51,644 bases of DNA, taken from NCBI GenBank assembly GCA_963749485.1, contig CAVVMV010000005.1, positions 1 to 51,644 of the forward strand, in the 5' to 3' direction. The notes beneath the pieces were generated by a model. That model was not told the DNA's origin and made no database searches. It saw nothing but the letters and a program-made list of their open reading frames with translations. A program made the translations under genes and the position numbers. Numbering within the stretch: position 1 is the stretch's first letter; each line of letters opens with the position of its first letter. The stretch is from JAZGGS01 sp963749485 (GTDB taxonomy: Bacteria > Bacteroidota > Ignavibacteria > Ignavibacteriales > Ignavibacteriaceae). Of the stretch, positions 26,169 through 36,659 are shown piece after piece.

Positions 26169-28188
26169 ATGCAGCAAAACAGAAACATTAAGGAAATAAC
26201 AGTAAACAAATTGCTTACTGGTGTAAGCGAAGCACTTATTTTATCTTTTTTTAACCAGGAAAATTTTACCCGCTTAAAAGAAGGTGAGATCATCTATCAA
26301 GCCGGAGACGAAAGCAAGTATTTATATCTGCTGCTTAGGGGGGATGTAAAAATTAAATACCCCAGAGCTAATTACGTTAGCAACAAAAATTTTAACGATT
26401 TTTTTGGTGAAAAGGAAATTGTTGATGAAACCCGCCGGATATCATCAGCAGTTGCAAACAGCAATTGTCTTATATATAAAATTGAAAAGAAACTTTTCAG
26501 AAAACTGATTGCAAGAAATCCAACCTTAAACTCCAATCTTGAAAATTACGGTGAGATAAACCTGCCCAAGATAAGCTCCGAGGTTAAACCGACTTTCAAA
26601 TTTAACGGCGCTTCCAAACCAATAAGTTTTAGCGCTACCAACAAAGTAGTTGGTAATGAAGGGGATGATAAAATTAAAACTGAAAATCCGGCAGAACTAA
26701 CTCCTGAACCACCTGTTGCCGGGATAAAGGAAGAACCGGATGAAACACCTTCGGAAGTACCGGAAGAAACACCTGAAGAAAAAATAGAGTTTACTCTTAA
26801 ACCTGGTGAAAGGAGACAGAATCGCAGGAGATTGATGATTCAGAAATTGACTCTGATAATATTGATCTTGAGATTGATGCTGGCGATACGGATCTTAAAA
26901 TTGAACAGGATGATGCAGTTCTTAATATTGAAGATTTACCCGAACAGGATATTGAAGACGAGGAAGAGGAAGTAATCATAGAAGAGGAGAATGAAAAAGA
27001 TAATGATCTGATGGACAGGGAACAACTAAGGAAAGTGTTTGGCTGTATTGATGGAATTTACAGTGGCATGAAACTCCTTGATACTGTAAAAGCAATAAAA
27101 AAATCTATTACAGAATTAACTCAATCAGAAAGTGCGGAACTTTTGCTTGTAGATGAGAAAATTTCGGAAATGCAAAAGCTTATCGAAAATGACGATTCTT
27201 ATACTGTTGAAAATTTTGTCCTCCCCGAAGGTCTGGCAGGTAATTGCGCTCTTCAGAAAAAGATTATTAACTACGACCGACCGACTGATGATTCACGTTT
27301 TGTAGCGAAATATTGACCAGCCCGGAAGTGCCCGGCTTAAAAGTATCCTCTACTTTCCTGTAATTAATGAAGGTGGCGATACTATTGCGGTATTAGTCTT
27401 GAGTAGAGAGAGCAAAAAGTACACTGAAGACGAAATCACTTACATTACAATGGTTTCAAAGCAAATTGAGCGGGCAATTGTAAGAGCAACTGAAATAGAA
27501 GAGCTGTTGAAACAAGATAAATTATCCTTAAGCACCCGGCTCGAAAAATTTATTTTAAATGATATCAAGTCTCCTTTAAAAATAATAAATAATTATTCCG
27601 AGTTGTTAAGCCAAAAAAATCTACCTGAAGATGTGGATGAAGTTATAAGAATGCTGCAAAAGCAGGCACATTCAATTGAAGACCTTGCCAGTTCTATAAT
27701 TAGCCTGCTCAAGTAATTGTTCTGAAGCTAAAACAAATAAAATCCATTTTAATGAGCTTTTTGACGATATACTTGAGCTGTTATCTGAATATTGCGAAAT
27801 GCGCGAAGTTAAGCTGTTCAAGAGGATCGGAGATGGTACAGTAGTAAATATAGACCGTTCAAAATTTTATACGGCTGTTTTCCAGGTTATTAAAAATGCC
27901 TGTGATGTTTCGCAGGAAGGTGGAGTTGTTTATTTAAGCACCGAGCTTACAGACAGATGGATGATTCTGAATATCAGGGATGAAGGTCCTGGAATTCCTG
28001 AGGAAATTCAGGATAAAATTTTCGAACCCTTTTTTACCGAGGGAAACGAAGCCGGAGAAGGCTTGGGATTATTGCTTGCAAAAAATATTATGGATGCTCA
28101 CGAAGGTAAAATCAGTTTTGAAAGCTCTGCTGAAGGAACAACTTTTATTTTAAGTCTTCCCGTAAAAAATGATTCTGAAGAGCTTTAA
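26169..28188 (+). CDS. cNMP-binding / GAF / histidine-kinase-like sensor (three frameshifts)
   Basis: Rejoined length about 672 residues. A CRP-like sensor domain about 15-120 (GEIIYQAGDESKYLYLLLRG, and RRISSAVANS at the phosphate-cassette position); an acidic Pro-rich linker about 165-280; a GAF-like domain about 300-430; a dimerisation helix pair about 445-515; and the HATPase domain about 540-668 with N box VIKNACDV, DEGPGIP and GEGLGLLLA. Frame breaks: one base missing near 26813, one extra near 27314 and one extra near 27716. The H-box reads ILNDIKSPL, with Asn (27558-27560) where the phosphoryl-accepting His belongs. No receiver gene is adjacent. Confidence 0.82.
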
Positions 28189-28233
28189 ACTTTTTTCATT
28201 TCTTAATTCTGCTTCAAGAAATATTTATTAATA

Positions 28234-29149
28234 ATGGATTACGATCTTGTAACAATCCTGGGTCCTACAGCAACCGGCAAAACAGAAATTGCTGTACAGC
28301 TTGCTTCTGAATTTAACGGCTGAAATCATTTCTGCAGATTCAAGGCAGGTTTACAGGGGAATGGATATTGGAACTGGTAAAGACCTTAAAGAATATGAAA
28401 GCAGGAATGTTAGCTTCCACTTAATTGATATAGTTGATCCAACTGATGAATATAATCTTTTCAGGTTTAGAAATGATTTTATAAATGCTCACCGGGAAGT
28501 TAAGAATAGAAACAAACTTCCTATTCTTGTTGGTGGTACAGGAATGTACCTTAGTTCCGTCTTACAAAATTATCATCTTCCCGAAGTTGACCACTCTGAA
28601 AAAGCGTTTGAATCTTTAAACACTTTACCTGTGGAGAAGTTAAAAGAAATATTAATAAATCTGTGTCCAAAGCTTCATAACATAACTGATCTTGTTCATA
28701 AGGAGAGAATTATTGCTGCCATTCTTATAGAAAAAGCACATCAGAAAAGTGAAAATGTTGATAAAAAAATAACTTCATTGAATATCGGAATAAAATCAGA
28801 CCGGGAAGAGATAAAAAGAAGAATAACAAAAAGATTAAAAAAACGGTTTGATGAAGGAATGATTGAAGAAGTAAAAAAATTATTGAGTTCAGGCGTTACT
28901 CATGATAAACTGAAATTCTTTGGACTTGAGTATAAGTACATATCTCTTTACCTGGAAGAGCAAATTGACTACGAACAGATGTTCCAGGAATTGAACCGGG
29001 CAATTCACAAATTTGCAAAAAGACAAATGACCTGGTTTAGAAAAATGGAAAAAGAGGGTGTTGAAATTAATTGGTTTGAAGCAATGGATTACACCAAAGT
29101 AAAGAATTTTGTAACAGGAAAGCTGGGTAACAATGCCATCTTATCCTGA
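28234..29149 (+). CDS. miaA: tRNA dimethylallyltransferase (one frameshift)
   Basis: Adds dimethylallyl to A37 of tRNAs that read UNN codons. P-loop LGPTATGKTEIAVQLA (residues 9-24), then a one-base insertion in AACGGCTGAA near 28318, then the hallmark AEIISADSRQVYRGMDIGTG, FHLIDIVDP, GGTGMYLSSVL, and KRQMTWFRK near the C-terminus. Rejoined about 304 residues, normal for MiaA. Its stop overlaps the start of the following glycosyltransferase by 17 bases. Confidence 0.94.
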
Positions 29150-30476
29150 ACTTGTTGAAGCTTACCTTAAAAGGCAATCTCCCAACCCATGGAAGCTTGA
29201 ATGGATTGAAAAAAGAGGAATCAACAATGTTATAGTTGTGCCAGCTATTGCTGAGTTTGAAAACCTGGAAACTTTACTAACCTCACTTGTTAATAATAAA
29301 CCAGATTATTTTTCCAGTACCCTCGTAATTTTTGTGATCAACAATAAAGCAGCAGACAATAAGGAAGTTAAAGAATCGAATAATAAATAGTTTAAAATTA
29401 CTTCGCTACTATCATCCAGCAGAAAAATGTACAACAATCCGTTAGTACAAAAAGTGATAGATTCAGGTTTGAGTATTGCTTTAATTGATGCCTCATCAAA
29501 AGGAAAAGAGTTAGGTGAAAAAGATAGCGGAGTTGGGTTTGCTAGAAAAATCGGTTTGGATCTTGCATTAACTGCGTTCGATTATTCGATTAAGAAAAAG
29601 AAAATAATGATTTGGCTTGATGCAGATTGTAAAGTTGATAAGAATTATCTCTGCACAGTTGTTGATGAGTTCAATAATAAAAACCTTTCTGCTGCTACGA
29701 TTAATTTCTCACATGATGTTTCAGGAACGGGTGAACTTACAAAAGCAATAATTCCTTATGAAATATTTTTAAGATACTATGTCCTCGGTTTAAAATATGC
29801 AAAATCACCTTATGCATTTCATACAATAGGTTCTACAATTGCTGTTGATCACAATGCATATATTAAAGCAGGAGGGATGAACAAGAAAAAGGCGGCTGAG
29901 GATTTTTACTTTCTTCAAAAAGTTGCAAAGAATTATAAAATTAATAAAATTAATTTCAACAACGGTTTATCCCTCTTCAAGGCATTCGTGGCGTGTTCCC
30001 TTTGGAACAGGGAGAAGCGTTACAAGAATTTTATCAAATACTAGAAATGAATTTTTATTAAATGATCCGATTGTATTTGATGTTTTAAAAGAGCTGGCTG
30101 AAAATATTTAACGATAAAAATATTAATGATACAAAACACCTGATAGAAGAAGCCGGTAAGATTAACCAAGAGTTAAAAATATTTTTAATACAAAGGAAAT
30201 TTCCTGAACAGTGGGACAGGATATTGAAAAACAGTAAAAACAGCAAGCAGCTTCAATATCAAAAGCAAAATTGGTTTGATGGATTTAAAACTTTAAAATT
30301 AATTCATCATCTTAGAGATAATTCATATCCCGGAAATAAATATGTTTGATGCTGTTGATCAGTTATTTTTAAAAACAGGAATAAATGTCATCAAAAAAAG
30401 GAAGGGTGAGAGTATTCCTGAATTGGATGTACAAAAAGAATATCTTTATAAGTTAAGAGAGCTTGATAATAAATAA
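29133..30476 (+). pseudogene. Glycosyltransferase-like gene broken at several points
   Basis: Pieces in order: RGINNVIVVPAIAEFENLET (start of a GT-A domain); an amber stop at 29388-29390 next to which another frame reads LKLLRYYHPAE; SKGKELGEKDSGVGFARKIG and IMIWLDADCKVDKNY (DXD-like); then a shift near 29960 to TVYPSSRHSWRVPFGTGRSV and NDPIVFDVLKEL; a shift near 30106 to LKIFNDKNINDTKHLIEEAG; and a shift near 30337 to INMFDAVDQLFLKTG, ending at 30476. Repaired it would be about 440 residues. Substrate unknown. Either several sequencing errors or a truly dying gene. Confidence 0.65.
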
Positions 30477-30521
30477 GCAATTTGGATATGTAAATTTTTC
30501 TCTGCTATTTTAAACCTGGTT

Positions 30522-31994
30522 ATGATTGTAAAATCTAAAATAGATGAAATAGAAAATTACCTGGTTGATGCTTCCAACACGAAAGGATTTTGTGATTCTG
30601 TTTATTTTCCAGAAACTGTTGATGATATTGTCCAGGTTTTAAAAGAAGCAAACCTAAAAAACATTCCTGTAACGGTAAGCGGAAACAGAACAGGTGTAAC
30701 CGGTGGAGGAGTTCCTGCAGGTGGGATTGTAATTTCCACAGAAAAGTTAAATAGTATAATTGATATTGATGAACAAAACTCCTGTGCTGTTGTACAACCC
30801 GGTGTGCTTCTTTCCGATCTTGAAAAAGCTATAAAGGGAAAAAATCTATTCTATCCTCCTGATCCAACTGAAAAAAGCTGCTTTATAGGTGGAAATGTTG
30901 CAACAAATGCTTCCGGAGCGAGAACTTTCAAGTTTGGATCAACAAGAGATTATATTCTTGAATTGGAAATTGTGTTACCAGACGGCGATCTTTTAACGCT
31001 TAAGAGAAATGATAATTTTGCCAACGATTTTTTATTATCTCTTAAAACAACATCAGGAAAATTAATTAAGCTTGAGCTGCCTGATTACAAAATGCCTTCT
31101 ACAAAAAATGCCGCAGGTTATTATTGTAAAAAGAATATGGATGCTGTGGATTTGTTTATTGGCTCCGAAGGAACGCTTGGGCTAGTTACAAAAATTAAAT
31201 TAAAACTGCTTCCGTTGCCTTTAAATGAAATTTCCTGCGTACTTTTTTTTAATTCTGAACAAAAGTGCTTTACAGTTTTTAACTGAAGCAAGAAATGAAT
31301 CCTTCAATAGTCGTAAGTTAAATTCCGTAGATACAATTGATGCAACGGCATTAGAATTATTTGATTGTAATTCGCTTAATTTTTTAAGAAATGAATTTTC
31401 AAATATTCCTGTAATGCAAAAGCAGCAATCTGGTTTGAACAGCACTGCAATAATAATGAAGAAGCTATGCTGGGAAAATGGATAAACCTGTTTTTAAAAT
31501 ACGAAGGCAATGAAGATGAAGCATGGTTTGCAATTACTGAAAAGGATAAGGAGCAAATCATTAATTTCAGGCATGCTATATCTGTAAACGTTAATGAATA
31601 TATGACCAAAAATAATTTCCGAAAACTTGGAACGGATGCTGCAGTGCCTGATGATGAGTTTATTGATTTCTATTATGCGATTAAGGATAACGTGGAAAAG
31701 GAAAAGTTAGATTATGTAATTTATGGTCATGCCGGCAACTCACACCTTCATCTTAATATGCTGCCAAAGACTGAAGAAGAGTTTGAGAAAGGAAAGCTGC
31801 TCTACAAAACCATTTGTAATAGAGCGATTAAACTTGGCGGAACATTTTCTGCAGAGCATGGGGTTGGCAAAAACAAAAGAGAATATCTTGTGGAGATGTA
31901 CGGCGAAGATAATGTAAACAAGATGAGACTGCTTAAAAAAACGCTCGATCCAAATTATATTTTAGGAGTGGGGAATATATTTGTAAAAGAATAA
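30522..31994 (+). CDS. FAD-linked oxidase, GlcD / D-lactate dehydrogenase type (frameshifted)
   Basis: FAD-binding domain of the PCMH type: VTVSGNRTGVTGGGVPAGG, GGNVATNASGARTFKFGSTR, and FIGSEGTLGLVTKIKLKLLP. The C-terminal FAD-linked oxidase domain ends with YGHAGNSHLHLNMLP (metal or substrate His) and FSAEHGVGKNKREYL. Two compensating frame breaks lie near 31250 (in a run of T) and near 31420; the overall length is an exact multiple of three and gives 490 residues, normal for the family. Oxidises a 2-hydroxy acid; which one is unclear. Confidence 0.85.
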
Positions 31995-32025
31995 TTTGCA
32001 GCTATTAAGATAAATTGTTGACAGA

Positions 32026-33441
32026 TTATTTAATAATTTTATAAGTCGTTCCTTCTTTAGAATCTTTAAGTTCAACACCAAGGGCTTTTAATTCATCCCT
32101 TATCTTATCTGCAAGTGCATAGTTCTTTTCATTTTTTGCAGAGATTCTCTCTTCAATCTTTTGTTCAATATAATTGATGTCTAAATCTTCACTCAAAGAT
32201 TTATCCTCAACATCAAAATTTATTATTCCAAGAACACCAACTGCTGTTCTATCCAGGAATGATTTTACTTTTTTATAAAATTCAACATTAAGATTTTCAT
32301 TTTCAGCAATCGTACGGTTTACCTCTTTTACAAAATCAAAAATAACTGCCACTGCCTGCGATGTATTTAAGATCATCATCCATCGCTTCTGTAAATTTCG
32401 TTTCAAATGAATCAAAATTGAAATCAGGTTCTGTTCCACCATCCTGGTTTTTCTTTAACTCGTGCAGAATGTATCAGCAAGGTTTCTTAATTTTTCCAAT
32501 CCTTTTTCAGCCGCATCAAGTAAGTCATCACTAAAATCTACAGGACCCCGGTAATATGCCTGTGAGAAAAATAATCTTATTGCTTCTGCAGAATATCTAT
32601 CGAGTACATCCCTGGCAGTAAAAAAGTTACCAAGCGATTTAGACATTTTTTCTTTATTAATATTCAGGAAACCGAAATGAATCCAGTACTTAACAAACTG
32701 TTTGCCGTTTGCTGCTTCGCTTTGTGCAATTTCGTTTTCGTGATGAGGGAAAATTAAATCGTTGCCTCCGGCATGTATATCAAAAGTTTCCCCAAGGTGA
32801 CTGCAACTCATCGCAGAGCACTCAATGTGCCAGCCGGGTCTTCCATTTCCCCATTCACTTTCCCAGTAGGGCTCACCTTCTTTTGCCTTTTTCCATAAAG
32901 AAAAATCTAGTGGATTCCTCTTCTCTTCGTTTATCTCAACCCTTGCACCAGCTTCCAGGTCATCTATATTTTTACCGCTAAGCTTTCCGTAAGTCTTGAA
33001 TTTGTTTACATCGTAAAAAACATTCCCATCAACATTATATGCTGCTCCGCTATCCACCAGTTTTTTAATCATCGCTTTAATATCTTCAATATGCGCGGTA
33101 GCTTTTGGATACAGATCTGCCGGTTTTAATTTCAAACGCTTTATATCATCAAAAAAAGCATCAGAATATTTCGATGCAACTTCATCGTAAGATATTTTAT
33201 CACTGATCGATTTTTTAATTATGCGATCATCAATATCAGTCAGGTTCATTAAAAATTTTACTTTGAATCCTTTATATTCCAAATATTTTCTCAGGATATC
33301 TGCCATTACAAAAGTTCTGGCATTACCAATATGGAAGAAATCGTAAACTGTCGGTCCGCATATATAAAATTTAACTTCCGGGGGATTAAGAGGAACGAAT
33401 TCTTCTTTCCTTTTGGTAAGGGAATTGTAAAGTGTTAACAT
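32026..33441 (-). CDS. cysS: Cysteinyl-tRNA synthetase (two frameshifts)
   Basis: Charges tRNA-Cys. N-part: YNSLTKRKEEFVPLNPPEV, CGPTVYDFFHIGNARTF with the HIGH motif and first zinc Cys, zinc residues in GWHIECSAMS and GGNDLIFPHHENE, and KMSKSLGN near 265. The frame breaks near 32465 and again near 32365; between them another frame reads LHELKKNQDGGTEPDFNF and EAMDDDL, then NTSQAVAVIFDFV resumes. Net change is zero, total 471 residues, normal. An essential gene with one copy in the window, so the breaks are most likely errors. C-terminal ADKIRDELKALGVELKDSKEG is typical. Confidence 0.95.
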
Positions 33442-33510
33442 TTCTTCTTTTTAGTTTCTAATAATTGAATAAAAAATTCAAGTGATTGCAAATATAAATA
33501 ATTATAATAT

Positions 33511-34521
33511 TTAGGGGGACGTACTTTTTAGATTTTTTATCAATAGCTGCATATCCTCTGGTAAATCAGAACTAAAGCTAACTGTTTTGTTCAGGTGAGG
33601 ATGGGAAAAACCTAATGTTTTGGCATGAAGTGCTTGCCTGGGCATTACTTTCAACAGGTTTTGAACCCTGCTTTTAATTTTCGGAAATTCAGAGCCATAT
33701 ACTATTTGCCTGCCACCGTAAGTAGCATCTCCGAATACAGGCTTGCCTATACTGGAAAGGTGAACCCTGATTTGATGAGTTCTGCCGGTTTTAAGATTAA
33801 GTTTTATATACGATGTAAACTCAAATTCTTCCATCACTTCATAATATGTTAGAGCAGTTTTTCCATCACTCTGGCTGGTAGTAAATTTCTTGCGGTCTTT
33901 TTTACTCCGTGCAATGTTATGCGATATTTCACCTTTGCTATCAGGAAATATTCCCCAGCAAACTGCATTATATTCTCTTTCTGTAGTATGCTTTGAAAAC
34001 TGCTCTGCTATTTTTGCGTGAGTCCAATCATCTTTAGCAACTACAAGAAGCCCGCTGGTATCTTTATCCAGCCGGTGAATAATGCCGGGTCTGCCTGCCT
34101 GGTTTGTATCACTAAGCTTATTTGAATAATGAAGCAACGCGTTTACTAATGTTCCCGTATAATTTGCGTAAGCAGGATGAGCAACCATTCCTGCAGGCTT
34201 ATTAACAATAAGTAAGTATTCATCTTCGTATACTATATCAAGAGGTATATCTTCAGGAATAACATCTTCAGGTCGCGGGCTTATAGGTTGGACAGCCTCA
34301 ATTATATCGTTAGGCTTCAGTTTATAATTTGCTTTAACAATTTTTCCGTTTACTTTAACAAGATCGGCTTCAATAAGTTTTTGTACTTTAGAACGGGTAG
34401 CATTTTCAATGGAGTTCGTTAAGAAAAGGTCTATACGTTCTTTTTTCTTTCCTTCCGGTACTTCAAATCGATATTTCTTTTCCTTTATCAGTTTCACCAT
34501 TGGCTGCTTTATCATTTTCAT
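33511..34521 (-). CDS. rluD: Ribosomal large-subunit pseudouridine synthase, RluD type
   Basis: 336 residues. The N-terminal S4 domain (RIDLFLTNSIENATRSKVQK) is followed by the catalytic domain with GIIHRLDKDTSGLLVVAKDD (catalytic Asp near residue 151), LKTGRTHQIRVHLSSIGKPV and GDATYGG. RluD sites are in 23S helix 69. The start is uncertain: ATG 34521 or 34500 both fit and neither has a clear ribosome site. Its 5' end overlaps the lspA 3' end, as in the widespread lspA-rluD pair. Confidence 0.93.
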   Translation of the reverse strand: MKMIKQPMVKLIKEKKYRFEVPEGKKKERIDLFLTNSIENATRSKVQKLIEADLVKVNGKIVKANYKLKPNDIIEAVQPISPRPEDVIPEDIPLDIVYEDEYLLIVNKPAGMVAHPAYANYTGTLVNALLHYSNKLSDTNQAGRPGIIHRLDKDTSGLLVVAKDDWTHAKIAEQFSKHTTEREYNAVCWGIFPDSKGEISHNIARSKKDRKKFTTSQSDGKTALTYYEVMEEFEFTSYIKLNLKTGRTHQIRVHLSSIGKPVFGDATYGGRQIVYGSEFPKIKSRVQNLLKVMPRQALHAKTLGFSHPHLNKTVSFSSDLPEDMQLLIKNLKSTSP

Positions 34522-35156
34522 TCAATTTTTCAACATTTAACTTTGCTTCGTGAATCTGTTGGATTATATCTTCTGATTCTTTTTCAATTGATTCTTTATC
34601 TTCACCTGATTCAACCTTAGAATGATGCCTGTAGAAAAATATTAATATTAAAACGCCAATAGTAACTGAAGCATCCGCAATATTAAATATCGGCCACCTA
34701 TCGTAATCGCGCCCTAATATAGAGAAGTTGAAAAAATCGAAATCGAAAAAATCCACAACCTTACCATAAAACATCGGGGCATAGTCATAAATTATTCCGT
34801 AAAACATTCTATCAATTAGATTACCAATTGCACCGCCCAGAATCATTGCAATGGCAATTCTTAAACTAAGTGATTTTTCCCTTGCTAAATAAAGATATAC
34901 CAGCAATCCAAGGCTGGCAACTAATGAAAACAAGCGAGACCCAAAGTTTAAAATCTGAACCGGGATTGAAACCGAATGCCATCCCGGGGTTTTCGATAAA
35001 GGTTATTTTAAAAAAATCACCAAGGACAGAAATTGACTCACCGAAGTACATACCTTCCAGTTCTAAATTCAAAAAAGGAATGGTTATACCCTTGATATAA
35101 ATCTTGCTAAGTTGGTCGGTTATTATAACTGCTATTGTAAAATATATTACTCTCAA
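34463..35156 (-). CDS. lspA: Lipoprotein signal peptidase, copy 1 (one frameshift)
   Basis: Inner-membrane Asp protease that removes lipoprotein signal peptides. Four spans; ENPGMAFGF, GGAIGNLIDRMFYG and FNIADASVTIG carry the conserved Asn/Asp residues, including both catalytic Asps. One extra base near 34930 (CTTGTTTTCA) separates LWVSL from FSLVASLGLL. The 231-residue product has a long charged tail of about 60 residues (KVESGEDKESIEKESED and on) not seen in the other copy. Its ATG overlaps the stop of copy 2 by four bases. Confidence 0.92.
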
Positions 35157-35752
35157 TATTTTTTTTGCTCTGAGTTAAATTCATCAGTAACTGGAATTAA
35201 AACTCTTTGGCTTTCCTTACTTTGTTTATTAAGAAATAAAATAAAACAAATAACCCCGGCGGTTATTGCAAGATCGGCAAAGTTAAAAATATAAACTCCA
35301 TACGATTTATTTAAAATAAAAATGCTGAATAACCGCATGTCAATAAAATCAACAACTCTACCGTAAAACAAAGGCGCATAATCGAACAGCAACCCGTAAA
35401 ACATTTTATCTATAAGATTACCAATTGCTCCGCCAAGTATTAAAGCGATTGCAACTCTTAGTATTAGTGCTTTATTTCTTACGATATATAAGTAAACCAG
35501 CAAACCAACACTGGCAATAATTGAGAATAATGAAATCCACAATTTAAAATCTGAACCGGGATCAAAACCAAATGCCATCCCCGGATTTTCTACCAGGGTA
35601 ATATGTAAGAAATTATTGAATAAAGGAATGCTTTCCCCAACGCTTAATCCTGAATTTACCGGTTCGAAAAAAGGAATTACGAATCCTTTGACATAAAGCT
35701 TTGAAAACTGGTCTACCAGAAGGACCAGAAAAGAAATAATAATTACTTTCAA
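35153..35752 (-). CDS. lspA: Lipoprotein signal peptidase, copy 2
   Basis: 199 residues, intact. Spans at the N-terminus (IIISFLVLLVDQFSKLYVKG), then ENPGMAFGFDPGSDFKLW, GGAIGNLIDKMFYG and FNFADLAIT with both catalytic Asps. Very similar to copy 1 across the core, so the two arose by tandem duplication. Copy 2 lies nearer the promoter of the string, after the dksA/traR-type gene. The short hydrophilic tail lacks the acidic extension of copy 1. Confidence 0.94.
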   Translation of the reverse strand: MKVIIISFLVLLVDQFSKLYVKGFVIPFFEPVNSGLSVGESIPLFNNFLHITLVENPGMAFGFDPGSDFKLWISLFSIIASVGLLVYLYIVRNKALILRVAIALILGGAIGNLIDKMFYGLLFDYAPLFYGRVVDFIDMRLFSIFILNKSYGVYIFNFADLAITAGVICFILFLNKQSKESQRVLIPVTDEFNSEQKKY

Positions 35753-35816
35753 CTTAAATCAATACCCTTCGGCAAAGTAATAAATATTAAATTATGTTCG
35801 AAAGCTTCAATATCTA

Positions 35817-36641
35817 TTACATCTTCTCCTGTCTTTGTTTAATTGGAAGACAATGCTGGCTGTGTGGTACGGCTTCCAGTCTTTCTTTAGGGATTAACGG
35901 GCAGGTTCCGCATAGATTCTGTGGTTCTTCAATACACTCAACGCAAATACCGTAAGTGCCGCTGTCAATTCTTTTTAGTGCATCTTCCAGGTAGCCAAGA
36001 AATTTATTTTCTCTTTGTGCGTACAGAAAAGTCTTTTCTCTTTCCATTGCATCAGTTCCCTGTTCAGCCATGTGCAGGGAATAAGGAGAATTTTCATTTA
36101 TATACTCGCCTGTAGTGGGATCTAACATCTGTTCTTTAAGATTTTGAAGCTGCTCAATAATTTCGTCCCGTTTTTCCATTATAACACTCTTGAAATGTTC
36201 AAGATCTTTTTTACCGTAACCTTTTATTTTTTTAATTGCTTTTGCGCGTGCTTCGGCAGTTGAAATTACGTCCTCCATTGTTTTTACTTTCTTTGCTCTG
36301 GATCGTACTGCAGTAGTTTTTTTCAACGGTTTTGTTACTTTTTTCCTGGTTTTTGTACTAGTAGATTTTTTTGTCGCAACAATTTTCTTAGCAACAGCTT
36401 TTTTTGCAGTTGTTTTTTTCTTTTGCGTGGATGTTTTAGTAGTTCTCTTTTTTGTTGTTACTTTTCTACCAACAGCTTTTTTTGCCTTTATTTTTTTCTT
36501 TACTGTCGATTTTTTCTTTGGTGCGGATGTTTTAGTTGTCTTCTTTTTAGTAACCTTTTTAACACCGGTTTTTTTCTTTAAGCCGGCTTTACCTGCAGCA
36601 CTCTTTTTTGTCACTTTTTTCTTAGTTGTTTTCTTTGCCAT
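35817..36641 (-). CDS. DksA/TraR-type zinc-finger protein with histone H1-like Lys-rich N-region
   Basis: 274 residues. Residues 1-125 are Lys/Thr/Ala repeats (words such as TTKKKVTKKSA and KKTTAKKAVAKK), like histone H1 or bacterial H1-like tails, which bind DNA. Residues about 135-274 are the DksA/TraR domain: a coiled coil (LEHFKSVIMEKRDEIIEQLQ), then GTYGICVECIEEPQNLCGTC, LIPKERLEAVPHSQHCLPIK, with five Cys for a zinc finger. TraR/DksA proteins bind the RNA polymerase secondary channel. AGGAG lies 11 bases before the ATG. It sits between ileS and lspA, the usual position of such genes. Confidence 0.9.
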   Translation of the reverse strand: MAKKTTKKKVTKKSAAGKAGLKKKTGVKKVTKKKTTKTSAPKKKSTVKKKIKAKKAVGRKVTTKKRTTKTSTQKKKTTAKKAVAKKIVATKKSTSTKTRKKVTKPLKKTTAVRSRAKKVKTMEDVISTAEARAKAIKKIKGYGKKDLEHFKSVIMEKRDEIIEQLQNLKEQMLDPTTGEYINENSPYSLHMAEQGTDAMEREKTFLYAQRENKFLGYLEDALKRIDSGTYGICVECIEEPQNLCGTCPLIPKERLEAVPHSQHCLPIKQRQEKM

Positions 36642-36659
36642 TTCATTAACTCCTATGTT

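Noticed and set aside
26797..26979. Minus-strand Ser-rich frame
   Set aside because: Antisense of the acidic linker of the sensor kinase.
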